Below the pieces are notes generated by a model, which searched no databases, had not been told where the DNA came from, and saw nothing but the letters and a program-made list of their open reading frames with translations. This document shows positions 33,996 through 42,200 of a stretch of DNA of 42,403 nucleotides, piece after piece (position 1 is the stretch's first letter; every line of letters begins with the position of its first letter). Source of the stretch: an uncultured Acidobacteriia bacterium (GTDB taxonomy: Bacteria; Acidobacteriota; Terriglobia; Bryobacterales; Bryobacteraceae). The translations under genes were made by a program, and so were the position numbers. The stretch is from contig CAIXXM010000112.1 of assembly GCA_903923395.1 (NCBI GenBank), forward strand, positions 1 through 42,403, read 5' to 3'.

Positions 33996-34595
33996 TTGCG
34001 CAGCATTTACAAGCATCTCAAAAAAGACCCGGTCATGGCGGAGATCATCACAGGCGTGGGCCCCTGCACCATGGGATTCCGCGAGCCGGTCTTCGAATCG
34101 CTGGCGCGCTCCATCGTGTACCAGCAACTAAGCGGCAAGGTAGCCGCCGTTATCTTCAGCCGGTTGCTCGAAGCGGCGGGCTCCCCGCTCACGCCCGCCG
34201 GCATCTTGGAACTCGACGTGGAGAGCATGCGGAAGTTGGGCCTTTCCGGCCAGAAGACGCTCTACCTGCGCGAACTGGCCAACCACACGCACAACGGCAC
34301 GGTGGTCTTTGAGAACCTGCCCGGTCTCGACGATCAGGCAGTCATTGGACACTTGACGCAGGTCAAAGGCATCGGCGTCTGGACGGCCCAGATGTTCCTC
34401 ATGTTTACCCTCCGCCGGATGGATATTCTGCCCACGGGCGATCTGGGCATCCGCACCGCGATGCAACGCGCCTACGGACTGGAAGCACTGCCGAAGCCCG
34501 CGGAAATGGAACGCATTGCCGCGCCGTGGTCCCCTTACCGGACCGTTGCCTCCTGGTATCTCTGGCGCTATCTGGACGGTCCGGCGGAGCTATAG
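33996..34595 (+). CDS. AlkA-type DNA-3-methyladenine glycosylase (HhH-GPD)
   Basis: A 199-residue base-excision repair enzyme removing alkylated bases. It starts at TTG 33996; the first ATG (34035) would cut into the family segment LKKDPVMAEIITGVGPC, so TTG is preferred, though no ribosome site is visible. The helix-hairpin-helix QVKGIGVWTAQMF (about 122-134) and catalytic aspartate D149 in DILPTGDLGIR are intact. SIVYQQLSGKVA is the conserved substrate-pocket helix. Length fits the short bacterial AlkA group without the N-terminal domain. It overlaps the stop of the opposing gene by 6 bases. Confidence 0.9.
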   Translation: MRSIYKHLKKDPVMAEIITGVGPCTMGFREPVFESLARSIVYQQLSGKVAAVIFSRLLEAAGSPLTPAGILELDVESMRKLGLSGQKTLYLRELANHTHNGTVVFENLPGLDDQAVIGHLTQVKGIGVWTAQMFLMFTLRRMDILPTGDLGIRTAMQRAYGLEALPKPAEMERIAAPWSPYRTVASWYLWRYLDGPAEL

Positions 34596-35282
34596 TTCAT
34601 CCTGCACTTCGTGATAACGGTGCAGAGGGATACGAACCTTGTGGGCACTCATCACTTCCAGCACAGCCTCTCTGCCGGCTTCGACATAGAGATCGAGCAG
34701 GCGTGAGAAGCGGCGCAGAACAGGCAGGTCGATGGTCAGCCGCAGCAACTCGGCGAACTCTGGTTCCGGCATGGGACCAGATTCGAGAACACGCTCCCGG
34801 AAGTGGACTTCCGCATCCCGCTCTGAGGCCAGCCTTGTAAAAGACCCCGCCTTGTCCGGCCCGTGAAAACTGCCGTCCGTGAAGGCGACCGAATCAATGG
34901 ACGCGGTCACACTGGACATCTTCCGGACGTTATCGAGGTTCATCAGGATGCGTTGATAGCCGGGAATGCTCTCGATCGAGACACCTTCCAGAACGGCCTG
35001 CGTAACCCCATGTTCAATCGAAATCAGCCGCGCCATTCCGGGCACGAATTCAGATTGTTCAGGATGGCGGAGTGCATCGGAATACTGCATGGCAATCGCA
35101 TGCTTGCCATCGCGCTTGACCATTTCAAAACGCACTCCGAGAAAGGCGATGGCCATGTGGGAGCGGTTGATGACTGCAACCGAGTAATCCAGAGCCCTGG
35201 TGGGAAAGGGATCATGAATCTCAATCGAGTCATCCGACTCGGCAATCTCGACACCTTCCACGGTGCTTGGCAGAATTCTCAT
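34590..35282 (-). CDS. Protein of unknown function (230 residues)
   Basis: No family is recognised. The protein is soluble, with no signal peptide or membrane segment. The N-terminal half is beta-rich (IEIHDPFPTRALDYSVAVINRS, IAFLGVRFEMVKRDGKHAIAMQY), with an acidic start. The C-terminal half is helical (EPEFAELLRLTIDLPVLRRFSRLLDLYVEAGREAVLEVM). It has low cysteine content and no obvious catalytic motif. It lies 33 bases downstream of the methyltransferase gene on the same strand and is probably co-transcribed. Codon use looks like its neighbours, so it is likely a real gene. Confidence 0.7.
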   Translation of the reverse strand: MRILPSTVEGVEIAESDDSIEIHDPFPTRALDYSVAVINRSHMAIAFLGVRFEMVKRDGKHAIAMQYSDALRHPEQSEFVPGMARLISIEHGVTQAVLEGVSIESIPGYQRILMNLDNVRKMSSVTASIDSVAFTDGSFHGPDKAGSFTRLASERDAEVHFRERVLESGPMPEPEFAELLRLTIDLPVLRRFSRLLDLYVEAGREAVLEVMSAHKVRIPLHRYHEVQDEL

Positions 35283-35315
35283 GTGCGCGTTTAGCGGAGC
35301 ATCTCAAATGATATG

Positions 35316-36743
35316 CTAACGCCGCGTCATTACATAGAGATTGCGTGTATTGGAAACGACGTGACGCTCGGCGAGCTCAAACCAGCGGCCGGCGGCAGCA
35401 GCGAAACCTGCCTCCGTATAGTCCGCGAAAAGAGCTTCACGCCCGCGGCTGATACGGCGGAACATGGGGTCTTCGGCGCTGACGAATTCGACAATCAACG
35501 TCCGGCGCGAATAGCTGGCGATAGTTTCAAACAGCTGTTCCAGCGGGATGCGCCCGTTCACCACGATATGGTGAATGACGGCGAGCATCAGCACTGCGTC
35601 GAATTTGCCCCTGGCGCGCGCGTCAAAGGTTTGATATTCAGCATTCCGCCAACCCATGCCGGGAGTCGGTCTCGCGATGTTGATGGCAAGAGGAAGAATA
35701 TCGAGATTCTGCGCGGAGGCATCGAGCCACACCTGGCCGGCCACCGTGGAATCGGAATCCAGAGCGACTACTTTCGCTCCCTGGCTGGCGGCCAGCCGGC
35801 TGTAAGTTCCGGTGTTGCAGCCGATGTCGAGCACTGTGCCCGCGCGCGAATGGCGCAACACCCTGCTGACGACGTCTGACTTGACCTTTACTTCGTCAGC
35901 ATCCGGTGCGTAGCCCGACCATGCAGAACTCTTGGGTCTGGGGCGGACCGTTTCGAGCTTCGAACGCAACTCGCGGAACAACCGCAGCAGCAATTCTTTC
36001 GCAGCCGGTGCCGAGACACTGCGCTTGACATGGAGCTTGGAACGGATCGCATCCATCTCCGCGATGCGGCCCAACAAGCGGGGAATCGTGACCATCCGCA
36101 TGACGGTTGGATGGAGATTGTGCGGGAAGTGGAAACACCGCCCAATCGTTTCGAGATCTGGTCCGTCGAGATCGCTGGAGAAGATGAAATGCGGGTCCAG
36201 CCCGAGACGGAGTGAAGAAAGCAAAGGCAGCAGGAACATCCGTTCGAACTGCGCGCAGGCCAGCCACATGGGATCCGCGGCGTCCCGCTTTTCAAACGAA
36301 CAGACATCGACGAAGACGGGGCGCGCGCGGTCAAACAGAACATTGAACGGCGTGGCGTCTTTCAGTCCGAAGCCTTCCCGCAGGGCACGTTCCGCGATAT
36401 CCAGCGTCAGCTTCCCTGCATCGAACAGCATTTCCGCGGACCATTCATAGGGGTACGACGGAAACCAGACAGGACTGTGTTCATAGAGCGAATACCCGCC
36501 CGACAGGCCATCGGCCAGAGCGAGCAGGTCATGAGCCGCGGCCTCAATGGAGAGTTCCGTGGTGGAGACCAGATTCCCGGAAGCGAGCAGGCTCACAGCG
36601 GTCTCCGTCTGCAGGAACGCCGTGAGATCCCGGTTTCCTGCCGGATTGACGGCACGCAGAATCCGCTCCCCGCGCCGGAATACAGAACCGGCGGGGTCGC
36701 GGAAGGTCATGGTTTCACGGCCGTGACTTGTTGCAAACGTCAT
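35316..36743 (-). CDS. SAM-dependent methyltransferase with kinase-loop-like N-terminal region
   Basis: A 475-residue protein from ATG 36743; a GTG at 36755 overlaps the upstream small gene. The C-terminal methyltransferase domain has motif I TVLDIGCNTGTYSRLAA (about residue 310), acidic motif II VVALDSD, and AVLMLAVIHHIVVNG. Upstream, residues about 130-160 read LKDATPFNVLFDRARPVFVDVCSF. Its D-x-x-x-x-N and later F-V-D are reminiscent of a kinase-type catalytic loop and metal site, a pattern often seen in this methyltransferase group. It probably methylates a sugar or lipid-linked substrate; this is inference. It is preceded by a 43-residue membrane protein and followed by the unknown 230-residue gene. 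Confidence 0.82.
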   Translation of the reverse strand: MTFATSHGRETMTFRDPAGSVFRRGERILRAVNPAGNRDLTAFLQTETAVSLLASGNLVSTTELSIEAAAHDLLALADGLSGGYSLYEHSPVWFPSYPYEWSAEMLFDAGKLTLDIAERALREGFGLKDATPFNVLFDRARPVFVDVCSFEKRDAADPMWLACAQFERMFLLPLLSSLRLGLDPHFIFSSDLDGPDLETIGRCFHFPHNLHPTVMRMVTIPRLLGRIAEMDAIRSKLHVKRSVSAPAAKELLLRLFRELRSKLETVRPRPKSSAWSGYAPDADEVKVKSDVVSRVLRHSRAGTVLDIGCNTGTYSRLAASQGAKVVALDSDSTVAGQVWLDASAQNLDILPLAINIARPTPGMGWRNAEYQTFDARARGKFDAVLMLAVIHHIVVNGRIPLEQLFETIASYSRRTLIVEFVSAEDPMFRRISRGREALFADYTEAGFAAAAGRWFELAERHVVSNTRNLYVMTRR

Positions 36744-36747
36744 GCTG

Positions 36748-36879
36748 CTATTCACGCTTGCGGAATATATCTGCGATACGGGAACGGAACGTCACTAATC
36801 CTCCGAGAATAGTAGCGGAAACGGCCTGCCATAGAAGGGAACCGGAACCTGGGTCGATATAAAGAGCAAAATGGTGCAA
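36748..36879 (-). CDS. Small single-pass membrane protein (43 residues), TTG start
   Basis: The reading MHHFALYIDPGSGSLLWQAV, then a hydrophobic SATILGGLVTF and a basic end RSRIADIFRKRE, begins at TTG 36877-36879. GGAGG (36886-36890 complement) lies exactly six bases upstream. The YIDPGSGSLL-plus-one-helix pattern is a recurring small-protein type found near surface-polysaccharide and methyltransferase genes. The stop is 4 bases before the methyltransferase ATG, so the two are coupled. The frame is open further upstream, but the ribosome site decides the TTG. Confidence 0.78.
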   Translation of the reverse strand: MHHFALYIDPGSGSLLWQAVSATILGGLVTFRSRIADIFRKRE

Positions 36880-37020
36880 ATGAGTCCTCCGTTTAGTACT
36901 TCCAGTAACCCAGCGAAATTTCCAAAGTTGTGGGACCAATTCAGATTTCGTCAAGAAAAGGTAAGGACTCACGCCTCTCGATGAAGAAGTGGGCGGGACG
37001 GAGGAAAGTTCTTACAAATA

Positions 37021-38190
37021 TTAGAGGTAGAAACCGGCGGAGGCTCCGACCCATTCCATGTCGCGGTTGTGGTCGACGCCCATCATCTTGCCGCGCCCCA
37101 TGCGAACGATGGTGGTCACAGCCTCTATCTCATTGCGCCAGATATACATAATGCGTATTTCGGCCTGTGTTGGACCATGCGGAGTCTCAATCACGGGAGT
37201 GAATTTGACCCGGCGCTGGAGCAGATACTGTCCGCGAAGATGGGACGGGACCGCAGCCAGATCTTCCCTCGTGACGCCTACTTTCACGCCCAACCCCGCG
37301 AAGGAGTACAACGGCTTGAGCACATAGTTCTCCAGGTCCATTGGTACTGTTTCCAACATATCGAGGAAGCAGGCTTCTGGAACGGTCCGGTGTTTCAGGT
37401 AGGGCAGCGAGAACTTGCTGATCAGATAAAACCAGTTCGGGTGTCCGGCCCATTCCACGTCCAAATCATCGGAAAACTGGAACTGCAGCTTCGCATCTTT
37501 GCGAACCAGTTCATCCACAATGGCCCGGTTATAAATACGGTCAATGGGAATGCCGCCCGAATATAACTTGCGGCCGCGCTTTTCAACGGACCGGATGTCG
37601 ACGGTGCGAAGGCCGAGCATCCTTTCGGTGACCAGGAAGTCCGGCAAGGTCTTCTGGTTCTGCGGATCGATTTCGAGCAGGACCACATTTTCCGGATCGC
37701 AATCGGCAACCACACCCTGGCGGAAGAGATCGACCGCCCACTTCTCATCGTGGCCACCCAGGATATCCTTCACCGGGCCGAGGGAATAGGCATCGCGATA
37801 TGCCGATGCGACCACGTGCTGGAACCCGTACAACGACGGAAAACCCTGCAGTTCAACCAACTGCGGCAGATAGGAACCGTCTTCCTGCAGAACCAGACCG
37901 AAATCCGCCTGCAGGAACATGGGGTGCGGTGCTTCGTTCGCGGTCAGGAACTCCGCGGGGATTTCCTGGCGGGCACGATCCAGATACTCTTTGTTGCCGA
38001 CGAGCTGAGCGGCCAGCTCCTTGCCAGCCTGCACCATTTCCTCCAGCAGGGCTTCCGGAAAGAAGCACGGGGTCTCACAGTTCCGGAAATGGATGGCCGT
38101 ACCGGAGCGTTCCTCCAACAACTGGAGGAAACGGGCATACTTTTCCGGGCTGTAGCGCTGATTGAATTCCCGCCGGAGTTCCGCAATCAT
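37021..38190 (-). CDS. ATP-grasp-like protein, last gene of the amidoligase operon
   Basis: A 389-residue protein with ATP-grasp features: ENYVLKPLYSFAGLGVKVGVTREDL, an ATP-binding lysine strand and glycine loop about residue 295; YLLQRRVKF; and TQAEIRIMYIW with MGRGKMMGVDHN near the C-terminus, acidic and Asn residues as for metal-ATP binding. The N-terminal half (YSPEKYARFLQLLEERSG, LQADFGLVLQEDGSYLPQLVELQGFPSLYGFQ) is not assigned to a named domain. The start ATG abuts the aminopeptidase stop with no gap (TAAATG). It probably ligates a carboxylate to an amine in the same pathway as its neighbours. The substrate is unknown, and similarity is weaker than for the other ATP-grasp gene. Confidence 0.75.
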   Translation of the reverse strand: MIAELRREFNQRYSPEKYARFLQLLEERSGTAIHFRNCETPCFFPEALLEEMVQAGKELAAQLVGNKEYLDRARQEIPAEFLTANEAPHPMFLQADFGLVLQEDGSYLPQLVELQGFPSLYGFQHVVASAYRDAYSLGPVKDILGGHDEKWAVDLFRQGVVADCDPENVVLLEIDPQNQKTLPDFLVTERMLGLRTVDIRSVEKRGRKLYSGGIPIDRIYNRAIVDELVRKDAKLQFQFSDDLDVEWAGHPNWFYLISKFSLPYLKHRTVPEACFLDMLETVPMDLENYVLKPLYSFAGLGVKVGVTREDLAAVPSHLRGQYLLQRRVKFTPVIETPHGPTQAEIRIMYIWRNEIEAVTTIVRMGRGKMMGVDHNRDMEWVGASAGFYL

Positions 38191-39210
38191 TTAAGCGAGC
38201 AGGAACTGACCTGAGTCCATGATCTGGAGGTTATCGATCCAGATGTTGAAGTTGCGACCGACCACGTCGATATGCGTGGAGGAAAACCAGTCGGCGCCGG
38301 TATGCGCGCCATAGGGGTTGCCGAAAGCGATGTGGATGCCGGGGATTTTCTCATCCTGCAGGATGTTGCCGATGACATCTTTGCAGCCGATGTTGGTGCC
38401 GATCGCGAATTCGCCGACCCGGTCAGAGTTCTCGTCGGTGTGTGTGTATTCCCAAAACTCATCGCGGAGGGCTTTGTTGCTGCATTCCACGCCGGTGAGG
38501 CGGTTGTTGCGGATCTCAATGGTGAGCGGTTCCGCGCGCAGGTCCCCGTATTTGGCGCAGAGGTAATCGCCCACAACGCCATCCACCACAAAAGTGCCGT
38601 TCACTTCGCCGGGGGTGGTGAACGTTTCGCCGCCGGGGAGGTTGCCCCATTTGTTGGGGCTGATGATGCCGCTGGTCTTGACCCACTTGTAATCCGGGTT
38701 CATATCGGCAACGATTTCGGTGCCGGCACCGGTGGTGGCACGGATCTTCTTGGCGTGGCTGGCGATTTCCCAGATCTGGGTGCTGATGCGGTCGACTTCG
38801 ATAAAGTCCGCGCGCATGCCATGCGTCATGATCTCTTTGGTGATGTTGACCATGTGGGCATGGCGCATCTTGCGACGGTTGACCACATCTGTCATTTGCA
38901 TGCGGGTACGGAGTTCGCCGGTTTGCGCCTGCGCCGCGAAGATGCTGACGTGGCTCGACTCCATATCGGCCAGGATGGCGGGCGGCTTGGTTTCGAGCGG
39001 CCGCTTGGCGTAATCCTCCATGACGAAGGCGTTGTAGCGGCAGCCAAGGGCATCGAGTTCCGATACGAGAGCTGCGGCAATTTCCGCCGTTTCGAGATCC
39101 GTGATCACCGTCACTTTCTCTTCGGGCAGAATCCGGAGACAGGTCCGGACGGCATTGTGAGCGCCCGGAATCAGTTCCTGGTCAAATTGAATTTCGTGAA
39201 GATTGGTCAT
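38191..39210 (-). CDS. M29-like aminopeptidase (leucyl aminopeptidase family)
   Basis: A 339-residue cytosolic protein resembling the M29 thermostable aminopeptidase family. The N-terminal Rossmann-like part has ELIPGAHNAVRTCLRILPEEKVTVITDLETAEIAAAL. The metal-site half contains DRVGEFAIGTN, IAFGNPYG and FSSTHIDVV, the usual positions of Glu and His/Asp ligands. It should remove N-terminal residues from peptides, or hydrolyse a peptide-like product made by the neighbouring ligases. It sits 20 bases downstream of the YbdK-like gene and directly abuts the next gene. The exact metal ligands cannot be proven from the sequence alone. Confidence 0.82.
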   Translation of the reverse strand: MTNLHEIQFDQELIPGAHNAVRTCLRILPEEKVTVITDLETAEIAAALVSELDALGCRYNAFVMEDYAKRPLETKPPAILADMESSHVSIFAAQAQTGELRTRMQMTDVVNRRKMRHAHMVNITKEIMTHGMRADFIEVDRISTQIWEIASHAKKIRATTGAGTEIVADMNPDYKWVKTSGIISPNKWGNLPGGETFTTPGEVNGTFVVDGVVGDYLCAKYGDLRAEPLTIEIRNNRLTGVECSNKALRDEFWEYTHTDENSDRVGEFAIGTNIGCKDVIGNILQDEKIPGIHIAFGNPYGAHTGADWFSSTHIDVVGRNFNIWIDNLQIMDSGQFLLA

Positions 39211-39230
39211 GCGCCTGCTCTGTTCCGGAG

Positions 39231-40358
39231 TTACCTGGAAGAATCTTCCGAGTACACACCGGCTTCTGTTTCCTGGACAATATAGTCCACTACTTTCTTG
39301 AAATCACCCGTTTCGCGGTACACGGCGAGTTGGCGGTCTGCTCCCGTGCCCCGTTCGAGCATGGTGTGGATGTAGCGCAGTTCGTCCCGCACCCCGATTT
39401 CATCGACGACGTCGTCGAGAATATGCAAGTACTCTAGCATGAGCTCGCGGAAGGGCACTTCGGTCTCCTTGCCGAAATCGATCATCTTGCCATCGAGGCC
39501 GTAGCGCGCGGCGCGCCATTTGTTCTCCATGAGCAGGGCACCGCGGTAGAGCCGGAAGCCCTGATTGCTCTTGTGGAGTTTGTAGAGTTTGACGACGGTG
39601 GCCTGGATCAAAGCGGCGATCGCGAGGGTTTCATCGACGCGCATGGGAACGTCGCACATGCGGAATTCGAGGGTCGGGAAGAAGGGATGGGGGCGGATGT
39701 CCCACCAGATCTTCTTCGGGTTATCGATGCAATTCGTCTTGACGAGGAGCTTGATGAAGGTCTCGTACTCGCCCCAGCTGGTGAAGAAATCCGGCAGGTT
39801 GGTGCGGGGGAACTTATCGAAGACCTTGCAGCGGTAGGATTTGAGGCCGGTGTCCATGCCCATCCAGAACGGGCTGTTGCTGGAGAGGGCGAGAATGTGC
39901 GGCACGAAGTAGCGCGCCTCATTCATGATGCGGATCTGGGTTTCGCGGTCTTCAATCCCGACGTGAACGTGGAGGCCAAAGATAAGGTTGGAGCGCGCAA
40001 CCATCTTCATGTCTTCGACGAGGATTTCGTAGCGCTGGTCCGGGTAGATGGCTTGCTTGCGCCAGTCGGCGAAGGGGTGCGTGCCGGCGGCGGCGAGGCG
40101 CAGGTTGTTCTGGTGCGCGAGTTTGATGATGCCGCGGCGGATATCGGTCAGGTCTTTGCGGGCTTCCTGGATGTTCTTGCAAACATCCGTGCCGACTTCG
40201 ACGACGGACTGATGCATTTCCGCCTTGACCTTTTCCTTGAGGCGGATTCGCCCCTTCTCGATGATCTCCGCGTGGATATGGGAGCGGAGATCCCGCGTGA
40301 CGGGGTCAATGGTTTGGTATTCCTCTTCAATTCCGATGCTGAATGCGGGTTCGGCCAT
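39231..40358 (-). CDS. YbdK/GCS2-type carboxylate-amine ligase (glutamate-cysteine ligase family 2)
   Basis: A 375-residue ligase of the glutamine-synthetase fold, normal length for COG2170. MAEPAFSIGIEEEYQTIDPVTRDL is the hallmark E-E-E-Y/F start with metal-binding glutamates. Later blocks are AAAGTHPFADW, FGLHVHVGIEDRE, SSNSPFWMGMDTG, IRPHPFFPTLEFRMCDVP and LLMENKWRAARYGLDG. Members join glutamate or another amino acid to an amine using ATP. True glutathione-type activity is not implied, because the neighbours are ATP-grasp ligases and a peptidase rather than a GshB. An excellent AAGGAGGT ribosome site lies just before the ATG. It is the third gene of the five-gene minus-strand operon. Confidence 0.92.
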   Translation of the reverse strand: MAEPAFSIGIEEEYQTIDPVTRDLRSHIHAEIIEKGRIRLKEKVKAEMHQSVVEVGTDVCKNIQEARKDLTDIRRGIIKLAHQNNLRLAAAGTHPFADWRKQAIYPDQRYEILVEDMKMVARSNLIFGLHVHVGIEDRETQIRIMNEARYFVPHILALSSNSPFWMGMDTGLKSYRCKVFDKFPRTNLPDFFTSWGEYETFIKLLVKTNCIDNPKKIWWDIRPHPFFPTLEFRMCDVPMRVDETLAIAALIQATVVKLYKLHKSNQGFRLYRGALLMENKWRAARYGLDGKMIDFGKETEVPFRELMLEYLHILDDVVDEIGVRDELRYIHTMLERGTGADRQLAVYRETGDFKKVVDYIVQETEAGVYSEDSSR

Positions 40359-40380
40359 TGGACCTCCTTTGGGTGCGTAG

Positions 40381-41325
40381 TTACTTCAAAAAGCTGGACC
40401 AGCGGTAGTCCGGTGTTTGTTCGGGTGCGAGTGCTTTTTCGATCGCCATGTCGGCGACGGCATTGACGATCCATTCGAAGTTGGCGGCGCCGACGGAGTG
40501 GTAGTCGGCGTCGGGGGCCGGGTTCATGAAATCGATGGCGTAAGGGATGCCGTCTTCGCAGGCGAATTCCACGGTGTTGAGGTCATAGCCGAGCGCCTGG
40601 CAGATGGTGAGGCAATCCTGTTCGACGCGTGCGAGCAGGGCGGGGTCGACGGGCGCGGGGTTCTTCACGTAGCGTTCGGCGTGCGGCGCGCGCGGGTCGT
40701 ACTGCATGATGTGGACCTTCTGCTGGTTGACCACATAGCAACGGAAGTATTCCTTGAAGTTGACAGCGGTCTGCAGGGTCATGCAGAGGTCGCCGGAATC
40801 ATCGTAGGCGGCGAAGAACTGCTCTTTGTTGTCGACCTTGTACACGTTTTTCCAGCCGCCGCCATCGAAGGGCTTCAGGAAAGCGGGGAAGCCGATGTAT
40901 TCGAAGATCTCCTCCCAGTTGAGGGGGTAGATAAGATTCCGCATGGAGCGGTCTGTGGTTCCGGGCGGGTGGAGTTTGTGGGGCAGCAGAACGGTCTTCG
41001 GGATGGCGACGCCGAGCTTGTGTGCGAGCGAGAAGTTGAAGAACTTGTCATCGGCCGACCACCAGAAGGGATTGTTGATGACGGTGGTGCCACCGAGCGC
41101 GGCATTCTTGAGGAAGGCCCGGTAAAAGGGAATGTCGTGCGAGATGCGGTCCACGATGACTTTGTAGCCGGAGGGCTGGGCCATCCGGATGCCGCCGATC
41201 TGGATCGATTCGGCGAGGATTCCGGGGATGTTGCGGCTGTTGATGGTCTCAACGAGCGCTGGAGGGAAGGTATTTTCCATCCCATAAACGATCCCGATCT
41301 TTTTCACTTCTGTTTCATTCTGCAT
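40381..41325 (-). CDS. ATP-grasp ligase (D-Ala-D-Ala ligase-like)
   Basis: A 314-residue ATP-grasp protein starting at ATG 41325 (MQNETEVKKIGIVYGMENTFPP). The frame is open 42 codons further upstream, but that part is low-quality Arg/Pro sequence. The preATP-grasp strand gives KKIGIVYG. The central domain has FPAFLKPFDGGGWKNVYKV with lysine and glycine loop, about 175-193. The C-terminal metal site is DLNTVEFACEDGIPYAIDFMNPAPD, with Glu, Asp and Asn residues. This is the classical order for an ATP-dependent carboxylate-amine or peptide ligase. It follows the esterase gene after about 160 bases and precedes the YbdK-like ligase by 22. Confidence 0.88.
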   Translation of the reverse strand: MQNETEVKKIGIVYGMENTFPPALVETINSRNIPGILAESIQIGGIRMAQPSGYKVIVDRISHDIPFYRAFLKNAALGGTTVINNPFWWSADDKFFNFSLAHKLGVAIPKTVLLPHKLHPPGTTDRSMRNLIYPLNWEEIFEYIGFPAFLKPFDGGGWKNVYKVDNKEQFFAAYDDSGDLCMTLQTAVNFKEYFRCYVVNQQKVHIMQYDPRAPHAERYVKNPAPVDPALLARVEQDCLTICQALGYDLNTVEFACEDGIPYAIDFMNPAPDADYHSVGAANFEWIVNAVADMAIEKALAPEQTPDYRWSSFLK

Positions 41326-41459
41326 AGTGGAGCGGTTCCTCCATTCTTTCCACGTATCGACGGGCATGGATGCGAGGCGCGCGGTTACGTTCGCTTCGTC
41401 GCGGGGCGAGCGCGGGGCGGGTTCGCATCGGGGCCGTCGGGTGACTCTCATCGGTCTAT

Positions 41460-41507
41460 CTATTTAAAGTATGTCTGCGACGGCGATCATTTGAAATAGG
41501 TCTGCGA
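41460..41507 (-). repeat. In-frame repeat of the esterase C-terminal codons after its stop
   Basis: The esterase ends S-Q-T-Y-F-K-stop (codons 41507 to 41487). Three codons later, in the same frame, S-Q-T-Y-F-K-stop occurs again (41480 to 41460). The codon differences, ACC/ACA, TAT/TAC, TTC/TTT and TGA/TAG, are all synonymous. This looks like the tail of a deleted tandem copy. Confidence 0.7.
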
Positions 41508-42200
41508 CATCCAGCGCCAGAGTGGCCAGTCGTGTTTCTGTTCGGGACCCCAGATGTCGAGCTTATGGGGAATGCCCTTCGCGCCCAGGATTCCGGCGAA
41601 TCTTTGGTTGTCCCCGAGGCAGATATCCCAATCGCCGACGGCAAGGGTGTATTTGTTGGCGCGGTAGCGGCTGAGGTACCAGTCGTCATTCTGGTTGGGG
41701 ATGAAATCCGCAGGGTTGTTGTAGTAGACGTTGTCGTCATAGTAACCGCCGAGGAAGCTGCGGATATCAAAAGCGGCACTCATGGCGAGGCAGTCCGTGA
41801 ACACATCCGGGTGTTTGAGAGCCAGGTTCATGGCGTGGTAGCCGCCGAAGCTGCAGCCCATGGCCATGATGCGTTTGGACCAGTTCATGTAGCGAATGAG
41901 GGGCAGGACTTCATTCATCAGGTACGCCTGGTAGGCGTTGTAGCGGTGCATGCGGTCCTGGGGGCGCATCCACTTGGCGTAGAAGCTGTCTTTATCGACG
42001 GAATCGACGCAGAAGGCCTGGAGCTTGCCTTCCTCATATTGGCTTTGCACGCATTTGACCATGTCGCGGTCTTCGAATTCGTGGAACTTGCCCATGGAGG
42101 TGGGGAAGACGAGCATGGGGAGGCCGCCATGGCCGAGGATCAGCATTTCCATCTCGCGGCCGAGTGCGGGGCTGTGCCATTTGCGGTATTCGCGGTGCAT
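41487..42200 (-). CDS. Alpha/beta-hydrolase esterase (esterase D-like)
   Basis: A 237-residue cytosolic serine hydrolase. The nucleophile is S117 in the elbow GCSFGGYHAMN, preceded by RIMAMG. The early segment LPMLVFPTSMGKFHEFEDRDMV is the typical oxyanion-side strand, and later parts are LAMSAAFDIRSFLGGYYDDNVYYNNP and ALGD-like LAVGDWDICLGDN with an acidic residue. H228-region EQKHDWPLWRWM carries the likely catalytic histidine. This subfamily is small and often found with ATP-grasp genes. It is the first gene of the operon, with 203 upstream bases to the window end, and probably hydrolyses an ester or thioester intermediate; this is inference. Confidence 0.87.
   Translation of the reverse strand: MHREYRKWHSPALGREMEMLILGHGGLPMLVFPTSMGKFHEFEDRDMVKCVQSQYEEGKLQAFCVDSVDKDSFYAKWMRPQDRMHRYNAYQAYLMNEVLPLIRYMNWSKRIMAMGCSFGGYHAMNLALKHPDVFTDCLAMSAAFDIRSFLGGYYDDNVYYNNPADFIPNQNDDWYLSRYRANKYTLAVGDWDICLGDNQRFAGILGAKGIPHKLDIWGPEQKHDWPLWRWMSQTYFK

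Noticed and set aside
33731-34312. Plus-strand open frame spanning the VWFA and glycosylase genes
   Set aside because: It crosses two well-supported genes in other frames and has no recognisable domain.
41326-41451. 42-codon N-terminal extension of the ATP-grasp ligase
   Set aside because: It is Arg/Pro-rich and precedes the normal family start KKIGIVYG; the ATG at 41325 gives the expected N-terminus.
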